Origin: Sabellastarte sp. h YS-2021 | Taxonomy: Eukaryota; Annelida; Polychaeta; Sabellida; Sabellidae | Assembly: GCA_964017235.1 (NCBI GenBank) | Contig: OZ024928.1 | Span: 84,129,566 to 84,193,565, forward strand | Reading direction: 5' to 3' | Length of the DNA: 64,000 bases | Part shown: piece by piece, positions 61,208 to 64,000 of the stretch | Layout of the letters: every line of letters starts with the position of its first letter | Position numbering within the stretch: position 1 is the stretch's first letter | Notes under the pieces: model-generated | What the model saw: the letters and a program-made list of their open reading frames with translations, nothing else | Told to the model about the DNA's origin: nothing | Databases searched by the model: none | Translations under genes and position numbers: made by a program

Positions 61208-63078
61208 GTGACTTAACTGATGTTGAAGTACTTTGGCATTTCTAAATGAGAAATGGATTATTTCATTTATTTGGAATATAAAATTTTAAAGGGATTACTC
61301 TTTTTCATTTGAGCATCAATAATTCAGATAAAGTGGTGGATCATTTTCAGTTGCCTTCATGTTGAAATATGACATATTTTGATGTTATTATCACTAGATG
61401 TAACTTATTTTAAGTATGGCAAAGAGAATATTTGAGTACAAAATATTACTACAACTGGAAAGGAATATTGTGCTTTCATATTCAAGTTAAACTTCCCAAT
61501 TGGTTTTCAAAGTAAAACTTCGCAATTGGTCATGAATTTTGTTAACAGATGACTAGACATTTTTATCAGATAACCAAGATGAAAATCTTTTCTTTACATT
61601 GTTAACATTGGTTTAACCAAAGTAATATATGTGATTAACATAAAAAGAAATTCTCTGATTATCAATTTTTACCTCACAGCCCTTAAGGGCTGTCGGGATA
61701 TTGTTTTCACCCATTGTGTCCAGATGGGCGGGCGGCGGAAAAAGTTTGTCCGGGCTGTATCTCAGAAACCGTAAGGTGTAGGAAGTTGATACTTGGTAGG
61801 GACATTGGTTAGAGGGTGTACATGTGCAACGTCATGGTGTGACCTTGATTTGACCTTGCCGCAGTGACCTTGACTTTGAAAATCTTGTCCGGGCTATATC
61901 TCGGAAACCATAAGGTGTAAGAAGTTGATACTAGGCAGGGACATTGGATAGGGGGTGTAGGTGTGCAACATCATGGTGTGACCTTGATTTGACCTTTGAC
62001 CTTGCCGTAGTGACCTTAAACTATAAAATCTTGTCCGGGCTATATCTCAGAAACCGTAAGGTGTAGGAAGTTGATACGTGGTAGGGACATTGGTTAGGGG
62101 TTGTAGGTGAGCAATGTCATGGTGTGACCTTGTTTGACCTTTGACCTTGCCGTGGTGACCTTGACCTATAATATCTTATCCTGGCTATATCTTGGAAACT
62201 GTAAGGTGTAGGAAGTTGATACTTGATAGGGGCATTGGTTAGGGGTTGTAGGTGTGCATCATAATTTTTAGTTTACTGATTAATGCTGTCATCTTGCTAT
62301 TGAATTGTCTTGTTTTAATACTTTATCTTTTCATACATTTTCCTTCTCTTAGATGTTATTTTCTCTACTTAAACATCATTTTGACCTTAATATAACTGAC
62401 ACTGCTCAGAAAGTATCCCGATCTTTGTACTGTTTCACTACTTCTATATCTCACGGTGTTGAAAACTATTTCCCCAGGCTGTGGGCTAAGGGCATCTCTG
62501 ATGCTATTTTGTAAAATCTTTTCAATTAAAAATCTGTCATCTGGGAAAAACTATGCAATGTATAGAATGTTTTGATTTGGCCTTGTTTAATAAACTTATA
62601 TCTGGTGAAGTTGTTTAAAATTATAGGGTTGGGTGTCGTGAGAAAAAAGAAACCTGTGAGACAAGCAAGTTTAGTGAAAAAGCAAAGCACCATGAAGGGA
62701 CAGGGTATGCTCTTATCAGTATGATTTACTGTAGTGTATTGCCAATGGTGTCATAAGCTTGCAGTTTGAATCCAACTTTTAGTCTTTAATTTGGTATTTA
62801 TATTTTTGCAATTCAGTATTAAACTAAATGCTCATATTAAATTTATGTTTCATGTTGAAAATGTATATATATTCTCCAGAGTATTAAATTTAACATCATT
62901 ATATCATTTGCATTATTTAACATATCATAAGATTTATGGTACCTACAACCTATTATACAGATAAGGCAACATCTTTAACCAAGGTACCATCCATGAAATC
63001 ACAGAAGTCATTGAGCAAGCCTTCCCTTGCCAAAGCTGCAACTCTGAAGTTGACAAAGCAAACTTCAGCAGCCAAAAG
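61081..63078 (+). CDS. Lysine-rich protein with a histone H3-tail-like N-terminus (first three coding exons; incomplete)
   Basis: Three exons with GT-AG introns and joining phases give 107 complete codons, leaving an open phase that continues beyond the window. Residues 1-29 copy the H3 tail: MARTVQTARRSTGGKAPKKM, LASKGARMA, compared with H3 the differences include K4V, K9R, R17K, Q19M, T22S, A24G and K27M (H3 numbering without the first Met). After residue 30 similarity ends; the rest is basic and rich in Lys and Ser (KKRGLGVVRKKKPVRQ; SLTKVPSMKSQKSLSKPSLA) with no histone fold in the visible part. A nuclear, chromatin-associated protein is inferred. An SV40-like basic cluster RKKKPVR could act as a nuclear localisation signal. 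It is not a processed pseudogene, since introns are present. Confidence 0.75.
61677..62265. repeat. ~145-bp tandem repeats in intron 1, four units
   Basis: The array starts with the palindrome CAGCCCTTAAGGGCTG, then units with TTGTCCGGGCTATATCTCGG, AAACCGTAAGGTGTAGGAAG, TTGATACTTGGTAGGGACAT, TGGTTAGGGGGTGTAGGTGT and GACCTTGATTTGACC. The same family occurs at 63233 onward and around the DIRS insertion. Confidence 0.9.
62627..62704 (+). CDS. Second coding exon of the H3-tail gene
   Basis: 78 nt, acceptor AAAATTATAG, donor GTATGC, phase 1 in and out. Encodes GLGVVRKKKPVRQASLVKKQ, STMKGQ. The donor is weak at position +6. Confidence 0.65.
62961..63078 (+). CDS. Third coding exon of the H3-tail gene
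   Basis: 118 nt, acceptor CTATTATACAG, donor GTAAGA. Encodes DKATSLTKVPSMKSQKSLSK, PSLAKAATLKLTKQTSAAK and leaves two bases of the next codon. No further exon is found before the right edge. Confidence 0.7.
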
Positions 63079-63232
63079 GTAAGATAGCTACTGTAAAAAT
63101 TAAAATATTAAACGTTACATTCTCATTATTTATTATTTTACATTGAATTTTCTCATTAGAGTGTTTTGTTAACCTAATTTGTAAATTTTTGTGATTCAGT
63201 TTTGTGATTTTAAATATTGTGTATTTTTACCC

Positions 63233-64000
63233 CACAGCCCTTAAGGGATGTCGGAGTATTGCTTTCACCCATGGTACCCGGATGGGCAGGCGGGCGGCAG
63301 GAAAAAGTTTGTCCAGCCTGTATCTCAGAAACCATAAGGTGTAAGAAGTTGATACTTGGTAGGGACATTGGTTAGGGGGTGTAGGTGTGTAACGTCATGG
63401 TATGACCTTGATTTGAACTTGCCGTAGTGACCTTGACCTATAAAATCTTGTCTGGGCTATATCTCGGCAACCGTAAGGTGTAGGAAGTTAATACATAGTA
63501 GGGACGTTGGTTAGGGGGTGTAGGTGTACAACGTCATGGTGTGACCTTGATTTGACCTTTGACCTTGCTGTAGTGACCTTGACCTATAAAATCTTGTTCG
63601 GGCTATAGCGCGGCAACAGTATGGTGTAGGAAGTTGATACTTGGGTAGGGATATTGGTTAGGGGCAGTAGGTGTGCAATGTCATGGTGTGACCTTGATTT
63701 AACCTTTGACCTTGCTGTAGAGACCTTGACCTATAAAATCTTGTCTAGGCTATACCTCGGCAACCGTATGGTGTAGGAAGTTTGTACGTGTCAGGGACAT
63801 TGGTTGGATGTTGTAGGTGTGCAACATCATGGTGTGACCTTGATTAGACCTTTGACCTTGTCATAGTCACATGTTTTTGATTCCATAAGGTGTAGAAGGT
63901 TGACACTTGGTAGGGACATTGGTTAGGGGGTGTAGGTGTGCATCATGCTGTGACCTTTAACTTTGGCTCTGCCAAAGTGTGTTCACTTGCCATATTTGAG
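63233..64000. repeat. ~145-bp tandem repeats in intron 3, at least five units, running off the window
   Basis: Begins with CACAGCCCTTAAGGGATGTCGG, the same head as at 61677, then units with GTAAGGTGTAGGAAGTTGAT and GACCTTGATTTGACCTTTGA. It reaches the right edge. Confidence 0.9.

Overview
The window is animal nuclear DNA: AT-rich, with short exons in long introns, tRNA-derived SINEs, LINE fragments, DIRS and PIF/Harbinger transposons and many inverted-repeat (MITE-like) elements. The main gene combines TIL, Kunitz, antistasin-like and Lustrin-type cysteine-rich modules, which together with the repeat content points to a lophotrochozoan, most likely a mollusc. That assignment is inference; no species can be named from the sequence alone.

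Layout: 1-620 tandem ~155-bp repeats; 1.4-12.3 kb almost entirely repeats and mobile elements, including a 2.7-kb foldback element with minisatellite arms; 13553-14698 (+) a single-exon gene for an unrecognised basic, disordered protein; 16.5-35.7 kb (-) one large multi-exon gene; 36-60 kb a transposon-rich block with a 6.2-kb DIRS element (40.5-46.7 kb), a 1.7-kb inverted-repeat element (47.8-49.5 kb), an L1-like LINE fragment (49.7-50.5 kb) and a 4.85-kb PIF/Harbinger element (52.8-57.6 kb); 61.1 kb to the end (+) the first exons of a lysine-rich gene.

The minus-strand gene can be assembled from 20 coding exons. All splice sites are GT-AG, all phases join, and the total is 3129 nt (1042 residues plus stop). 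The predicted protein is secreted, with a short signal peptide, nine TIL-type domains (seven of them one domain per phase-1 exon, six of exactly 165 nt), then a C-terminal half that alternates Kunitz + antistasin-like pairs with Lustrin-type modules. All recognised modules belong to protease-inhibitor or shell-matrix families. One Kunitz domain has lost the Cys14-Cys38 pair.

The most unexpected item is the gene starting at 61081. Its first ~28 residues are a clear copy of the histone H3 N-terminal tail, but the three main methylated lysines are replaced (K4V, K9R, K27M), while K14, K18 and K23 are kept. It then runs into a lysine/serine-rich sequence instead of a histone fold and is split by introns; the gene runs off the window. 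The DIRS and Harbinger elements are also unusually readable: both insertion sites can be placed to the base.
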